A stretch of DNA of 64,000 nt from assembly GCA_033439795.1 (NCBI GenBank), contig JAUTDP010000011.1, positions 1,240,001 through 1,304,000 of the forward strand. Reading direction: 5' to 3'. Below are positions 39,301-51,200 of this stretch, piece after piece. The stretch is from Sordaria brevicollis (taxonomy: Eukaryota > Ascomycota > Sordariomycetes > Sordariales > Sordariaceae). The translations under genes were made by a program, and so were the position numbers. Within the stretch, counting starts at the first letter, position 1; each line of letters starts with the position of its first letter. The notes under the pieces were generated by a model that did not search any database, was not told the origin of the DNA, and saw only the letters and a program-made list of their open reading frames with translations.

Positions 39301-41380
39301 ATAAGTTTCACTTCTATCTTCGTTCTATATAAATAAACTTTATTTAAATAATAATATAATAATAAATTAATAATCCGTTATTAATACGAAATTATAAATA
39401 TTTTGAGCGTAATATATAAAAAGAAATAAAAAGCGATTTAATAAATATATTATATTTTATCCGGCCTCCAATCCGGCGAAGAATAATTATATAATAATTA
39501 TTATCTATAGCGGTAAAATTAAAGCTTTTAACGATTAATTTATTAAAATTGTAATATATATTTAGAATAAATCGAATAAAATACTAATATAGCTATTAAA
39601 TTAATTCTTTATTAAAATAATAAAAATATCGAATTTTACTTTAAAAAACGTCCTTCCTCTTATTAGAATAATTAAAGTACCGAATAATATATTTGGCGTA
39701 CCGGGCTATTCTTTCTCCTTTTTATAAAAGGATTATATTAATATATAATTTAAAAATAATAAGAAATTGTATTAAGGAAGGGGGGATTTACTTAAATAAC
39801 GAATAAAATTAATCGATAAGGTTTATCCCTAATAATAATCCTTGGGGAGTATTTCGGTTACTTTAATTTTATATTTTTATAAATTTCGAAGGATAATTTA
39901 AATTATTTAATTAATTATTATTTAGGATTATTATTCGTAATGTACCGTCTTATACGTTCGTATTTAATAGATTTTTAAAGGGCGAAAATATTATAGGCCG
40001 AATCGCCGCGTAAAACGGCAAATTAGATATAAAGATCGATATAGGAGTAAACTTTTACGCCGGAATAAATTTTATAAATTCGCTAAAACGGCGCTATATT
40101 AAATACCGGTATATATACCGTTCCGTATTACTTTTTAAATTTTCCTAAAGCTTATAATTATTAAATTTATTAAAAACCTATTAGCAATTATATAGAAGCT
40201 AAAAAATAAAGGGATAATAAAATATATTATTTAATATAATAATTTAATATCGTTAAATATAAATTTATAAATATTAATAACGTAAATTATTCTTATACTG
40301 TTCGGCGTTATATCCTTTAAATAAATGGGGAAATTATAATAAAGTATAATCCTATTTACTTTAAAAATATATTATTAATTATTAAGGCCGGGCGAAGAGA
40401 AAATTATTATATTTTATTCGAAGAATTCGGCCGGAATAAATTAAATACGTTCGTTAAAAAGGAGCTTTTTAAATATTAGGAGGCCGCTTTCGAACGAAAG
40501 GTTACTGAAGGATTATAAAATTTCTTCGTAAAAATCTTCTACTTATTTAGTATTTTTATCGACCTTTTAAATAAATTCGAAAATAAGCCTACTACCTTCT
40601 CTATAAAGATTTAACTAATTTATACCTTAGCGGGTATTCTAATCTTTAGCGAATAAGCCGGGTAAGATAGTAATTTTATCGTTTTTTAAAAAATATATTA
40701 ATATAAAATTAAAAATATAAAAAGGGGATAAGAAGAATAAAGATAAATAGTACTTCCGATAATAATTATAAAAAATAGAAGGGAGAAAAGTAATAACGAA
40801 TAATGAATAAAAATTAAAATAAGAATTAAATTTTAGGTAGAAGGTTTTTTATACTAATCCGGACTTTATAATAGTCTACGTTTAATTTCGTATCGCTATT
40901 ATATTTATACCTTCGCTACGATACGTTAATAATATATTCGTAAAGTATTATTATTATATTGAAAATAAGTTAGTAATAAATTATTATTATATTATAATTA
41001 TAAATTGCAATCCGAATCGTAAGAACCTAAATATAATCGCATTTAGTTTAAGAAAGGTAAATATTATATTTATTAATTTTATATTATAATTAACCTATAT
41101 ATAAAGCCCGTTTATATAATTATAATTATAATTATTAAATAATTTAATAATTCAATTTCTATATTTCTCCCTATTTTATTATTTCTATATATTATTACTA
41201 TACTATTTATACTACTACTCCTCGTCCTTCAAAAATACATTTTAAATTAATAATATTTTTATTCTTTCGTTATTAAAGATTATTATTCCTAACCGACTAC
41301 TCCTTTGCGTAGAATTAATATTGACTATTATTAATTAATTTCGCGATATTATATAATTGAGCGGTTTCTTAGGTGTTAAC
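36366..41380. other. RIP-mutated DNA, family unknown
   Basis: About 5 kb of heavily degraded sequence. I found no LTR pair, no RT or transposase motif and no frame longer than about 65 codons. One or more old transposons are likely, but none can be named. Confidence 0.5.
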
Positions 41381-41515
41381 AATATATTGAATACCCCTTA
41401 AGATCGCATTATATTTATACTACATAATATATTAACATCCTTTAAAATCGTATTACATTTATACTAAACGATATATTAACACCCTTTAATATCGCATTGC
41501 CTTTACGCTTAGTAG
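41381..41515. repeat. Three-copy 45-bp repeat at the island's right edge
   Basis: ATATATTRA starts near 41382, 41427 and 41471, each followed by a CCTTTAA-like word, ATCGYATT and TTTATACTA-like sequence. Copies become progressively less AT-rich toward normal DNA (CpA appears again), so RIP damage fades across the array. Confidence 0.65.
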
Positions 41516-42223
41516 TAGCGGCTGTAGCATTTAGGACCGCCGAAGTTGTGCACCTTTCTAATCGCAACAGCTATTAATAACAATATGCAATAATGCGAGT
41601 TGCTCTAATGTTACTCCAATGTACCTGTACTACGTGGCGCTATAACCCAGAATTTCAGGTTAGGGTTATATTAGAAAAAAAAATGGGGAGGGGGGTCGCC
41701 TGCGCCCGTAACCGGAGCACGAGACACGGCAATGAGACGAAAGTGAGCATATTATTAAGCCTCTCGAGATTAGTGCTCTGTATCTTTCCTTCTGTATTAG
41801 TGAGATGCGGAACTGCAATCTGTTCTCTTCTTCCATGGATGGATGTTTCTGAACGGATCCCTGAATTTGACATCCTCCGACATTGTTCCAAGTTCCGCTT
41901 CTCCCGTTTTGGCTCATTGCTGTCCTGTCATGTCCTGCCCTGTCGTTTCGCGCTGACGAACGGAGCTCCTCAATTCACTTTAAAGTGCTTGCCCCTCCCA
42001 CTGCCGACTGCACTGTCCCCATTTCCCGCGATCCATCCGTTCGCCCCGCATCGCATTTGCATACACCAAACAGCTTGAGGTACCTACCCTCGACTACTTA
42101 CCACATCAAAATCGCAACTATAACCTCCAACAAACCTACCCAACGATCCGAACTCGTTCGACTGTTCCGGTACTCGAACTTAAACCTTACTTTCAAACCG
42201 AAAGAACAAACAAACCGCCAACA
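41516..42223. other. Intergenic, right boundary of the island and Atx1 promoter
   Basis: Normal composition returns within about 50 bp of 41515. It ends in the C- and A-rich 5' leader of the copper-chaperone gene. No other gene is seen. Confidence 0.5.
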
Positions 42224-42662
42224 ATGCCGTACGATCACCACCTCAGGTTCCACATCACCATGAGCTGCGGCGGCTGCTCCGGCGCTGTTAGAAAGGTCCT
42301 CAACAAACAACCAGGTTCGTTACCTCGAGTTCCGCTTCACCTATTCTTTTCCTACCCAGTTATCCGGCTGTTTATCTGAGGCCTCTATAATGAATCTGAC
42401 TAACGCGCAGTGTAAAATAACAGCCGTCAAGCCATTCGAAGAAGATCAACCCAAGGCCGACCCGAAGTGGGTGGACGTTTACACCGACGGTACCATCTCC
42501 CTCGCCCAAGTCAAAGAGATCATTGCGAAGACCGGAAAGCAGATCAACTACTACGGGGAGGTTAGAGATGGCGAGGATTACGAGTATGGAACCAAACATG
42601 TCAAGATTACAAAAGATCTTGAGGATCCAATGAAATTCACCGTAGAGGAGGTGAAGGAGTAA
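42224..42662 (+). CDS. atx1: Atx1-like cytosolic copper chaperone (HMA domain)
   Basis: Two exons, 42224-42314 and 42424-42662, give 109 residues. The intron uses a GTTCGT donor, a GACTAAC branch word and the AACAG acceptor; the nearer CGCAG acceptor would create an immediate stop. The N-terminal HMA domain has the metal loop MSCGGCSGAV, with the two copper-ligand cysteines. The lysine of the usual chaperone C-terminal loop is visible in IIAKTGKQI. Atx1 carries Cu(I) from plasma-membrane import to the secretory P-type ATPase. Oddity: Atx1 proteins are usually about 70-80 residues; this one has an insertion after the first helix (FEEDQPKADPKW) and an acidic C-terminal extension of about 35 residues. 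The chaperone family is clear; the extra parts are unexplained. Confidence 0.88.
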
Positions 42663-43201
42663 GGGAGCTGCGGCATAGGAGTGGCAGATGAATACGGAAG
42701 ACTTCGAGGACAACACACGCCGTTTCCCAGGAGGTGACCGAAGGAATATACGATATGGAATAGAGCGATGGAAAGGGAAGAGCAGGCGGTGGAAGGAAAG
42801 GGATTGATTCGCATTCGGCAGCAAGCCACAGGATTTGGGTTTGCTCGGTTGAACATAGCTTGGTTTTTTCGGATACCTATTTACATTTTTACAAATAACA
42901 TCGTTTTTGCGTCAATCTCTCTGGAGACATATGGCAAGGTCTACCGGTTCACCAGTGGCGATGCCACCGACATACTCCGTGACCCTATTCAAGGTTCGTC
43001 GAAGAAGTAGTTCATCAGTTCAGGAGTTTCACTGCGTAATTAGATACCTCGAACATGGACATCACAGCGACCAGACCAGAAAACAATGCTCAGGAAACGG
43101 ATCATAACATATTTCTCGCCGGTTAACTGTCTACTTTTTCATAAATTCATTTCTATAACATATCCAAAGAAAAACAAACTGGTATCTCAACTCTTCCCCC
43201 C
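42663..43201. other. Intergenic between convergent genes
   Basis: Holds the 3' UTRs of the copper chaperone (left) and pirin (right). No other feature is seen. Confidence 0.5.
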
Positions 43202-44374
43202 TTAATGCGTCATCGACTTTCCAATCTCACTCCTCCACCCCTTCGCCCTCTCAAACCCATTCGTATGCGTCTGATAATCCACAAAAGCCTGATACACTTC
43301 CTCCTGACTATTCAAGACGAAAGGTCCATACTGCACAACCTGCTGATCCAACGGCGTGCCCGCAATCAGGACAAACCTGCCAGGCTTCTCCGCGCCCGCA
43401 TCCACCTCCGCATAAACCGCCTCTCCCTTGGGTTCAAACACTACATTATGAAACTGATCCACCGTCCTCTTTTCCTTTCCTTCCCCCGAGCTGAAAATCG
43501 TCGTGCCCTCCAGGGTATAAGCAAACGCGTTCCACCCCTCGGGAACCTCCTGCACCACCTTGCCTCCCGGCTGGATCTCAACATCCAAAATCCAAACGGG
43601 GGTGTACGCCAAATCCTTGACGGAATCAACCCCGTGACTCTTTCCACTGATCACCTTGACCTTCACCTTCCCCTCATCCGTCTCTACGGTGGGAACCTCC
43701 TCCGCCTTCAAATCCCTATACCTTGGCTCACAACTCTTCAACTCCTTCGGCAGATCAACCCAAAGCTGCAATCCCACATTGGCACTCCCATCCGGGTTCT
43801 GGCGGGGCATCTCAGCGTGCATAATCCCCCTTCCCGCAGTCATGAACTGGAGATCTCCAGCGGAAATGGTGCCCTTGTTCCCCGCGAAATCTTCGTGGTC
43901 GACGCCGCCCTGCAAAAGGTAGGTGATGGTTTCTTGACCGCGATGGGGGTGGTCGGGAAACCCGGCGCCGGGGCGGATGGAGAAGTGGTCGAGCATGAGA
44001 AAGGGGGAGAAGTTGCGGAGTTGGGGGGTGCCGATTGAGCGCCGGACGCGAGCACCGGCGCCTTCGGCTTGTTCGGTGGCGAGGAAGATTTTGCGGATGA
44101 GGCGTGGGACGGACATGTTGTAGGTTGGGGGCGGGGTGATGATGTGGGTGTTTGTTGTGGTTGGTTGTTGAGGTTCGAGTTGTGGTGAGAGGTAGGTGTT
44201 GAGGATGTTGGACTTGGTGTAGTTGAGGAGCTGAGTTGTGAGTGTAGAGATGTTGTTTCTCAAGTCAGAGTTGAGGTTGAGGTTTGCGACTTGTAGGATG
44301 TCGTTTGGTAGTAGGAAGATTGAGCAGAGTCCAACAAAGATGGAGATGAGAGTGATGAGAAAAAAGTTCTTCAT
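43202..44374 (-). CDS. Pirin-family iron-binding cupin protein
   Basis: Bicupin protein. Counting from an internal Met at 44116, the four iron ligands fall at His56, His58 (DHPHRG), His100 and Glu102 (GIMHAE), almost the same numbering as human pirin. The remaining cupin fold (VGLQLWVDLP, AFAYTLEG, FVLIAGTPL) is intact. Pirins act as iron-dependent transcriptional cofactors or as quercetinase-like dioxygenases; the sequence does not say which. The frame stays open upstream: a Met at 44374 adds about 86 residues starting with a hydrophobic segment (MKNFFLITLISIFVG), which could be a signal anchor, and another Met lies at 44470. I chose 44374 because the hydrophobic segment follows directly, but a 304-residue product from 44116 is equally possible. 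Confidence 0.85.
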   Translation of the reverse strand: MKNFFLITLISIFVGLCSIFLLPNDILQVANLNLNSDLRNNISTLTTQLLNYTKSNILNTYLSPQLEPQQPTTTNTHIITPPPTYNMSVPRLIRKIFLATEQAEGAGARVRRSIGTPQLRNFSPFLMLDHFSIRPGAGFPDHPHRGQETITYLLQGGVDHEDFAGNKGTISAGDLQFMTAGRGIMHAEMPRQNPDGSANVGLQLWVDLPKELKSCEPRYRDLKAEEVPTVETDEGKVKVKVISGKSHGVDSVKDLAYTPVWILDVEIQPGGKVVQEVPEGWNAFAYTLEGTTIFSSGEGKEKRTVDQFHNVVFEPKGEAVYAEVDAGAEKPGRFVLIAGTPLDQQVVQYGPFVLNSQEEVYQAFVDYQTHTNGFERAKGWRSEIGKSMTH

Positions 44375-45820
44375 TTGACCTGGGAGTTGAAAGTAACGAT
44401 ACTTATACAGTCGGATCCATATGATGGGTCTAGGCTGGTTCCTCGAAGAGTTTTGATTTCTCCCAAACAATGGTCTAAAAGATTATCAAGGTCAACGTAA
44501 GCAACTGGAAATCAAGGTGAGGAGAGTAGTCAGTAGGTGAGTGAGAAAAGGGTCTGGAATTGTCAACATCATATAGAACTATCATGAAACTTCCGCCCAT
44601 TCCAAATCGGTCGGTCTGTCAGGTCTTCCCAAATGCTTGCTCATCTTCCGCTTCCGCCACTGCGATCTCTTGGGACATGGACTTCAACATCGACGCGGTC
44701 GCAGTGAAGCTTTCACAAAAAGAAAGAGGTGCTCTTCCCCGGACAACCTCAAATGATTACAAAGCGGGAAACAGCCGAGAGCTTTGGTGGGGTTCAATGG
44801 AAGCACAAAGTAGCGCTTAACCTAATTAGGTTAGCTCAATAGCTTACGTCAAAGTCGGTCATCACTTCCAAATCCAATTGCCGTGCAATTGAGAAAAGCT
44901 TTGACCAGCTCACCATTGTGCGTTGGCATTTCATTCGGTCACTCCCGAATGAGGCTATCACGACCTGGCCTGCCTGGGTGAAGGCCAAATTCCATGGTCA
45001 ACATTGAAGAGGATGTGTTCTCTCTTGAGGCTCGGCAAAGTCCTTTTGACCGAGTGCTTTTCATCCTCACAGTTGACGTTGAGCATTGCTTTCGTACGCA
45101 TCACTCGGCAGTGCATAACACTGCAGTGTCGGGCGTCGGACTCGGCAGCAAACGAATCACAAATGTGTAAGAACCAAGCATTGGTTTGACTTCTTTTTAT
45201 TGACAGCCGCGGTTGTGCAAAGAATAACACCTGGCTCGTGGTATCACCTAGGAAGGTATCAAGCGCTCAGAACCACGCACTCCCAAGTTGCACCTCTTTG
45301 GTATCACCATCATCTTCCCTACTTCTTTTGTCAACCAGCACGCAACCCACGCCAAGCCGACAACGCAAAAACTTCCCAAGAGAAAAACATGACTCGACGT
45401 CTAAACAATGGCCATGATGAGAAGATAAAAAAACCCAATTGCACCCAGTAACCCTCCCAAAGTGATATCATCCGTTATTCCTGTATGTTGGTTTAAAAGC
45501 ATGCTTTTCGCATGCCCATGCCCCATGCTCATGCTCTCTGCGAGCGCTCAGCCACACCTCCCACGTTGGTTTAGAGGTAAAAATGGTTTGTTTGTAATGA
45601 ATGACTGCGTCTTCAATCCGAAAGAACGTCTGCGCAGCCGCATCAGCCGCAAAGACTGATGAGCCACGCCCCGAAGCGAGACGACAGCTGGACGACGTCT
45701 CAACTGTCCGGATGTGGTGTCGTTGCTAGCTGAATCGACCAAGTGTTGAAAAGGCACCACATCCCAATGGTGTAACGCAGTCGAGTGTCGGCCAGCTAGT
45801 AACGGTGCTGAGACCGGCCT
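44375..45820. other. Intergenic
   Basis: About 1.4 kb upstream of the pirin gene and downstream of the perilipin-like gene. Small open frames carry no recognised motif. Confidence 0.5.
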
Positions 45821-46454
45821 TTAGTTGTTGGCACCGTTGGCTGTCTGCTGCTTGGCGTTCTCCTTCTGGGTGTTGAGGAAGCTGGCGGCAGTGGCGTAGG
45901 TCTCTGTGCCGAGGGTGAGCGCAGTGGTGAGAGCAGCCTTGTAGTAAGCAGTCAAGCCCTGGCCGCCGACCTTCTCGAGCTCGGTTTGGTAGGTGCTGAG
46001 AACATGCTCCTTGCCGCTCTGGGCAAGGCCAATGGGGAACTGAATGATGGACTGAGCATCGTGGACGAGCTCATCCGTCGGCTTCTTGACAATGGGGAAC
46101 TTCTCATCGAGCCTCGACAGCGTCTTGTCGCCCAAGTCATCGGCCTTCTGGACGTATGGGGAGACGTATTGGTATGGGCCCTGGAGGTAGCCAAGGAAGG
46201 GAGCTCCGAAGGTCTGGTACACCTTGTTGGTGACCTCGAGGAGTCTTTGGCCGTAGGGGTTGGTCTTGACAGTCGAGATGCTCGACTCGACGATGGGGTA
46301 TCCAAGCAAGTGCTATCGCTCTATGTCAGTACAGATCATGGAGCACCAGTTGATGCCATCATAAGCTTACCTCGATGACCGCGGAGTTGTGGGCAACATC
46401 GCCGTTAACCTGCCTGCTGCTGCTGGACATCTTGGTCTTCTTCTGGTGAGTCAT
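45821..46454 (-). CDS. cap20: Cap20/Mpl1-like perilipin, lipid-droplet coat protein
   Basis: Exons 46454-46371 and 46312-45821, with a GTAAGC donor and GATAG acceptor, give 191 residues; starting at the second Met (46430) gives 183. The sequence matches the fungal Cap20/perilipin pattern throughout: VNGDVAHNSAVI, a conserved SNPYGQ-like TNPYGQ, then YQYVSPYVQKADDLGDKTLS and DEKFPIVKKPT. Colletotrichum Cap20 and Metarhizium Mpl1 coat lipid droplets and affect turgor and lipid storage; in a saprotroph the role is presumably spore or hyphal lipid storage. There is no signal peptide; amphipathic stretches near the middle are the expected droplet-binding surface. Confidence 0.87.
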
Positions 46455-49400
46455 TGTTAGATGTTGGAGTGTATAGTGCCACAAACACGAAAGGAAGAAT
46501 GAAGAATCTGGAACTGAGAGAAGGTGAGACGGGCGAACTCTACAATTTGTATGATTTCCAGAGAGGATAGAAGGGTGGAACCGAGCGTGAGATCCAAAGG
46601 GTCTTTTTAAACAAGACGAGGTGGTATCGGAGTTCGGGACAGTCGAGACCAAAGATGGGAGAAATGATGCAAGGAGAGAGGGATCGATGGCAAGATCAGT
46701 CTCGTTTGGAAGGAGACGGAAATTTGAAAATGGCAACTGCCTGTGACAAGAGGGAAGGAGAGGGGGGGCGGAGGGGTGAAAGACGTCTTGGGTCTTTCCA
46801 CTCCGGTGAAACCTCACAAATTGGTAGGCCAGCCGATGCACGCCACTAGCATGGGGCTATTGCGAGTAGTTAGGAACACTATCAGAACACAAGAAGCTTC
46901 CAGCCTGGGGGCTCGCGATGGAACTGGAAGAAGGAAGCTGGGCCGTTGGCTAGAGAGGTGACCCTCAGGGCACCCCTCCCTCAGGTCGTCATGGGTGTCC
47001 TATTTTGTACCTTGCTGTGACTCTGGTGGACGCACATGAAAGAAGGCTTGTCAGAGCCCACCATGATGTGACGCAAATCACTAACAGATTTCTCGGTCTT
47101 CTACTGCGGGCGTCCCATGCAGAACTGGCATCTCCGATGTTAAGGCCCGGCGACTGCGTTCGAAGCCGAGCAGGTTTGCCTCCCTGCCGGTACCTTTGAA
47201 GCAATACACGGCAGGTACTTGTGGTTCGCTCAACAGTGACACAGAACCGCTCTCGTCTTCCATGACCGAATTCAAATCTTGCTGCGTCAAAACACGAAAG
47301 TGAAGTCGAAGGTGTGGATGCCCAAAGTGGGCTTGAACACCTCGAACAGACCTCTCGACCCCTGTTCTTTCCTCGACGAACCGAACAATCGAAATGCCCT
47401 GATAAGCGTCTGGTGGGGCCCCTCGCTTTCAAGGCTGCATGCGTCGCGCCAACACCCCCGGCCTGCCCAGACTGTCAAGCAGGCCCTGTCAACCACTCAA
47501 AATGAAGGAAGGAAGGAAAGTGGCAACCCCTTCCTTTCTGACATGTGAAAGCTCACAAGCCAAAACAATTGAAAACCATAGCATCCATATCCCTGGTATA
47601 AGAAATGTAAACATCACCCTCAAGTCAGGATCATCACCGGGGTTTGATTGATCCAATTCAGTCACCATGGACAAACAACAGCCGATGGAATTGCCCGGGT
47701 GTCGTACACCCACCGAATGAGCCACGGAGGCGACCGAGGCCGTCAAAGACCAGCTTTGAGTCTGACGAGATGGAGGTGAGAAACGGACGGGATGTGGAAG
47801 GTCGGACAGGAGACTTGAAGACAACAACAAGTGAACTTGACTCAGGGAGAGACGAAAACCTTCACGTGAAAGCCCTTATCATTCCGTGACATCATGTCTC
47901 TCACTTCTCTCGAAAAGAGGCTCTTATACACCCCCTTGTTCATTGACAAGGAATTGCAACATCACAACAGTGAGAGTGACGGTTTGAGAAGCGATGTGCA
48001 CTCCTGAATCGAGATACTAGCTCGTCGTGGTGGTGGAAGTGGAAGATAAGGGAGATTTTCAGGAACTTCACGACAAGATCAATGACATGCATATCCCAGG
48101 CGGGGTTCTTGCTTCAAAGTTGAGAATCTCGGACGCAGTTTCCTCCCCGCCGTCAGCCGTTTTTGTCTTGTCCCATCATGGACTCGTACACAGGCAATCA
48201 TCTTGTGTGACAACCGGTGAGGCTCTGAACGAATGGGAAGGATGGGCCTCACACCCCCCACGCCACGCCCATCTCTACCCGTTGCCGCCGGTTCATCATC
48301 CGTATGAGGTTGTTACCCAGATTCCAGTGCCAAGTTTGGAGGTTGAAGTTTCTCGGTTGCACGAACTTCAATTTCCCATTTTCAACGGTTGATGATCTTC
48401 ACTTGAAAGATGATAACAAAAGACACAATTCAAAAATATCAACTTCCTCGGCTTCACCGGAACCAATTTCAAGCTCACAGCTAACGAGAACCTCGACATC
48501 CAACCAAAAACTCCCAAGGCTGTCTCGCTTCAGCGGGGCGTCAGGCTCGACTACAGCCAGCAATGCAAGTAAGGACGCAGTACGCAGAGTCGCTTCGCAG
48601 CGTCAACTTGTGGTCGAGGGCAGCTGTGCAGGCTGTGGTAAGCTTTTCAGTTGGTTCCTTCACAAAGGCCTTACAGAGCCCAGCCAAACGAGCTTCGACT
48701 TTGAAAATTGACTCGCATCGTAGGCGCCGGCACGTGCACCAAATGAGGTCCAATTGAAGAGCCAAAGTCGACCCCGTTGAATAATCGTGGAAGTTTTTTC
48801 GTGGATTTTCGGAAACATTTGGACGACGACGACAGACAGGGTTGCTAGCTTTTGAGTGGCGGGTGTACCTTCCGCGTGGATCCAAGGGGTCCACCACCAA
48901 AAGCAAGCGCTAACCCCTTAAGAGAATGGGCGTGATTGGTTGTCAAGGGTGGCCTGTGTCATGCCACTTTCACATGTCAAGCCACGGAAGCAATGAGACG
49001 ACGACCTCAAGTTTTTTTATGTTGCTTCTCTGTCTCCTGGGTTTCAAGCGAACCGTGGCTGACTCGACCTTGTCCAATTCCCCAGGAGAGATGGCGAGGA
49101 TCGACAATCGGTTTTATCATACATATGCAAGCCACAGAAAACAGAAAGAAAATATCAAGCTCGAAGCCGTTTATCTCCGGTCTTTGAATTGACATTCTCT
49201 GCAGAATATTCTCCTCTGGCTTCGTTGTTGACAATGGGACGCCGTTAAGCATCACTCCAGTCACAAAGTTGATACACACCAAGTGGGAATAGGGGCAGCG
49301 TTACTCAAAACAAACTTCCTACATCTTCCGTTGTCCGCGGTCTCACAACATCCATGCCCGACTCTTGACCGAGGAGATATCGTCTTTGCACAAGACGGTT

Positions 49401-51200
49401 TGGTGCATCTTCCATCAAGCAAGCGCCCGTTATCTTAAGACGAGGATCATAAAGATACCGAACAATTGGACACAGATTTACCACTTCGCGATATGGTTTT
49501 CAGGAGTGACATATCCGCCAGCCTGGTGGAAGCCTGCAGGCCTCGAATCCAGCAGCTGCCATGGCCATGAGGCTGATATGCACAAGTACCAGGCACAAAA
49601 GCAGTGTCAATTATGAGACCAGGAACCAAGCACACTCACGTCATCTGTTAGCTTGAACTTCATATTTTCGGGATGAGAATCACAAATCTCTTCAAATTCA
49701 ACTTCTTCCGACCAACATCAACAACATCGGGTGAGAGCGAAAACCCGCGACCAACCACACAAAAAGTCACACCCGATACATTGCGGCTCTCTCAGGGTCC
49801 AGGCGCCTGGACCAGCGAAAGCGAACAACGGTACATCGCCTCTTCCTCGGCTTGAAAAGGATTCCTTGCACACATCCTTTTCACTCTTTAGCCGGCGCTC
49901 GCTCGATCGGGACTCGATCCGAGGGGTGTGATCTTCTCAAGACGTCGTCAACCCTTGTTCGTGAGGCTCGCTGGAAATCGGCCCGAAAAAATCTCGAGAC
50001 CTTCAATATCTCTAACCTCACCTTTCTTTCACAAGCTTCTGATTTTTCCTTTCCGTCTTGACCCGTCAAAACGTGTCCCAGCTGCTTGGCACGCTTATAG
50101 TCGAGATGAAATTTGTCATCCCTCGTTTACTACCATACAAGTGGATTTCAGCTTGAACATTTGTTGTGGCGGACCCCCCTACCACGCGGAGGCTTTCCGC
50201 TCATGGAGACGGGACGGTGGATTGTTTCTGGAAAAGGGGTCGCTGAATGACATGTGAGGATTGTCCGACCAGACAGCCGCGAAACCAACGCAACAAAACA
50301 ACAAGCTACCACTCAATGATCCGAACATAACTAAAAGTCTTGGATGCAAAGGAACGACCGCATTTACACCAATTTCATCTCCACGAGCTGAGCTCTTCAA
50401 CGGTCAATCTTGACGTTCTAGTTATCAGTGGAATAAGGCTTCCCCTCTCACAGCTCATGTCTTCTTGATGGGCATGTGCCAGATGAGATAACTTGGTGCT
50501 TATCACCAGGAACCACCATGAAGCGACGAGACGTAAGGAACAGTGGGCTACTATAGTGGGCTACTATGAACCCAACATCATGCACGGCGGCCGCTCATGT
50601 GGATGATTGTAACGCGACGACATATCTCTGCTCCAAATCCGCTGTTAAGACCACCATCTCTCCCATTGCCTCGTCAGTGTGGAATTGTGCATAAATAGTC
50701 CAGAAACGACGATATCACTGCCCTTGCGCGCAGTACATTTGGACCACATGTGCCACGGCTGATTTGTTGATTACCCGAAGGGATTTCACGTTATCTTGGC
50801 AAGATTCACAGCCCCGCGAAGAAACTGATGTATGGCGGTGGTGACTTGGATTAAAAGGCAAGTCTTTCCCGCGCAAACTGAATCCAGAGGAGCTTCCCGG
50901 CCTTCTCGAAATAGAAGGTGCGAACGTACTTTGACAGGTGCGGCAATGGACAGCTGAGGCCAGCCGGCAGCACCCAGAGGCAAGAACGCTTTACGTGACT
51001 TCCTCTTTCTGCATTGTCGAGATTGAGTGGTCAAATTCTGCACTTGCCTTAGCCATTCCTCAAATCTCGCCTCGTTGTCTGGACTGAACTTAACCAAAAT
51101 GTCACAGGAGAGACATCGAGTAACTTCCTTAAGTCGGTAAGTCGATTGGACTACAAAAATTGATTGGATATTAACTATATGCTGGAAATAGACATGCAAC
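46455..51200. other. Long gene-poor stretch
   Basis: About 4.7 kb of ordinary base composition. Open frames of up to about 160 codons occur on both strands but lack domains, and several overlap each other. It may hold long 5' leaders, a fast-evolving spliced gene (48.0-48.7 kb looks the best candidate) or noncoding RNA; none is supported. Confidence 0.45.

Larger units (their letters stand above)
23440..41515. repeat. RIP-mutated AT-rich heterochromatin-like island
   Basis: About 18 kb in which almost every cytosine sits in CpG, CpC or CpT. CpA and TpG are nearly absent, TpA is abundant and long open frames are missing. That pattern is what RIP leaves by converting C to T on both strands, chiefly at CpA. 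Short relatively GC-rich islands keep coding-like texture but are full of stops. Identified contents are a dead multi-exon gene (23.7-25.2 kb), a nested tandem array (25.7-26.6 kb), a dead gypsy retrotransposon (26653-33915), a 133-bp tandem repeat (35.85-36.37 kb) and a 45-bp repeat (41.38-41.51 kb). In Neurospora such DNA is normally H3K9-methylated and DNA-methylated. Confidence 0.9.

Noticed and set aside
23440..41515. Centromere
   Set aside because: Neurospora centromeres are far longer AT-rich blocks; an 18-kb island flanked closely by housekeeping genes fits dispersed heterochromatin better.
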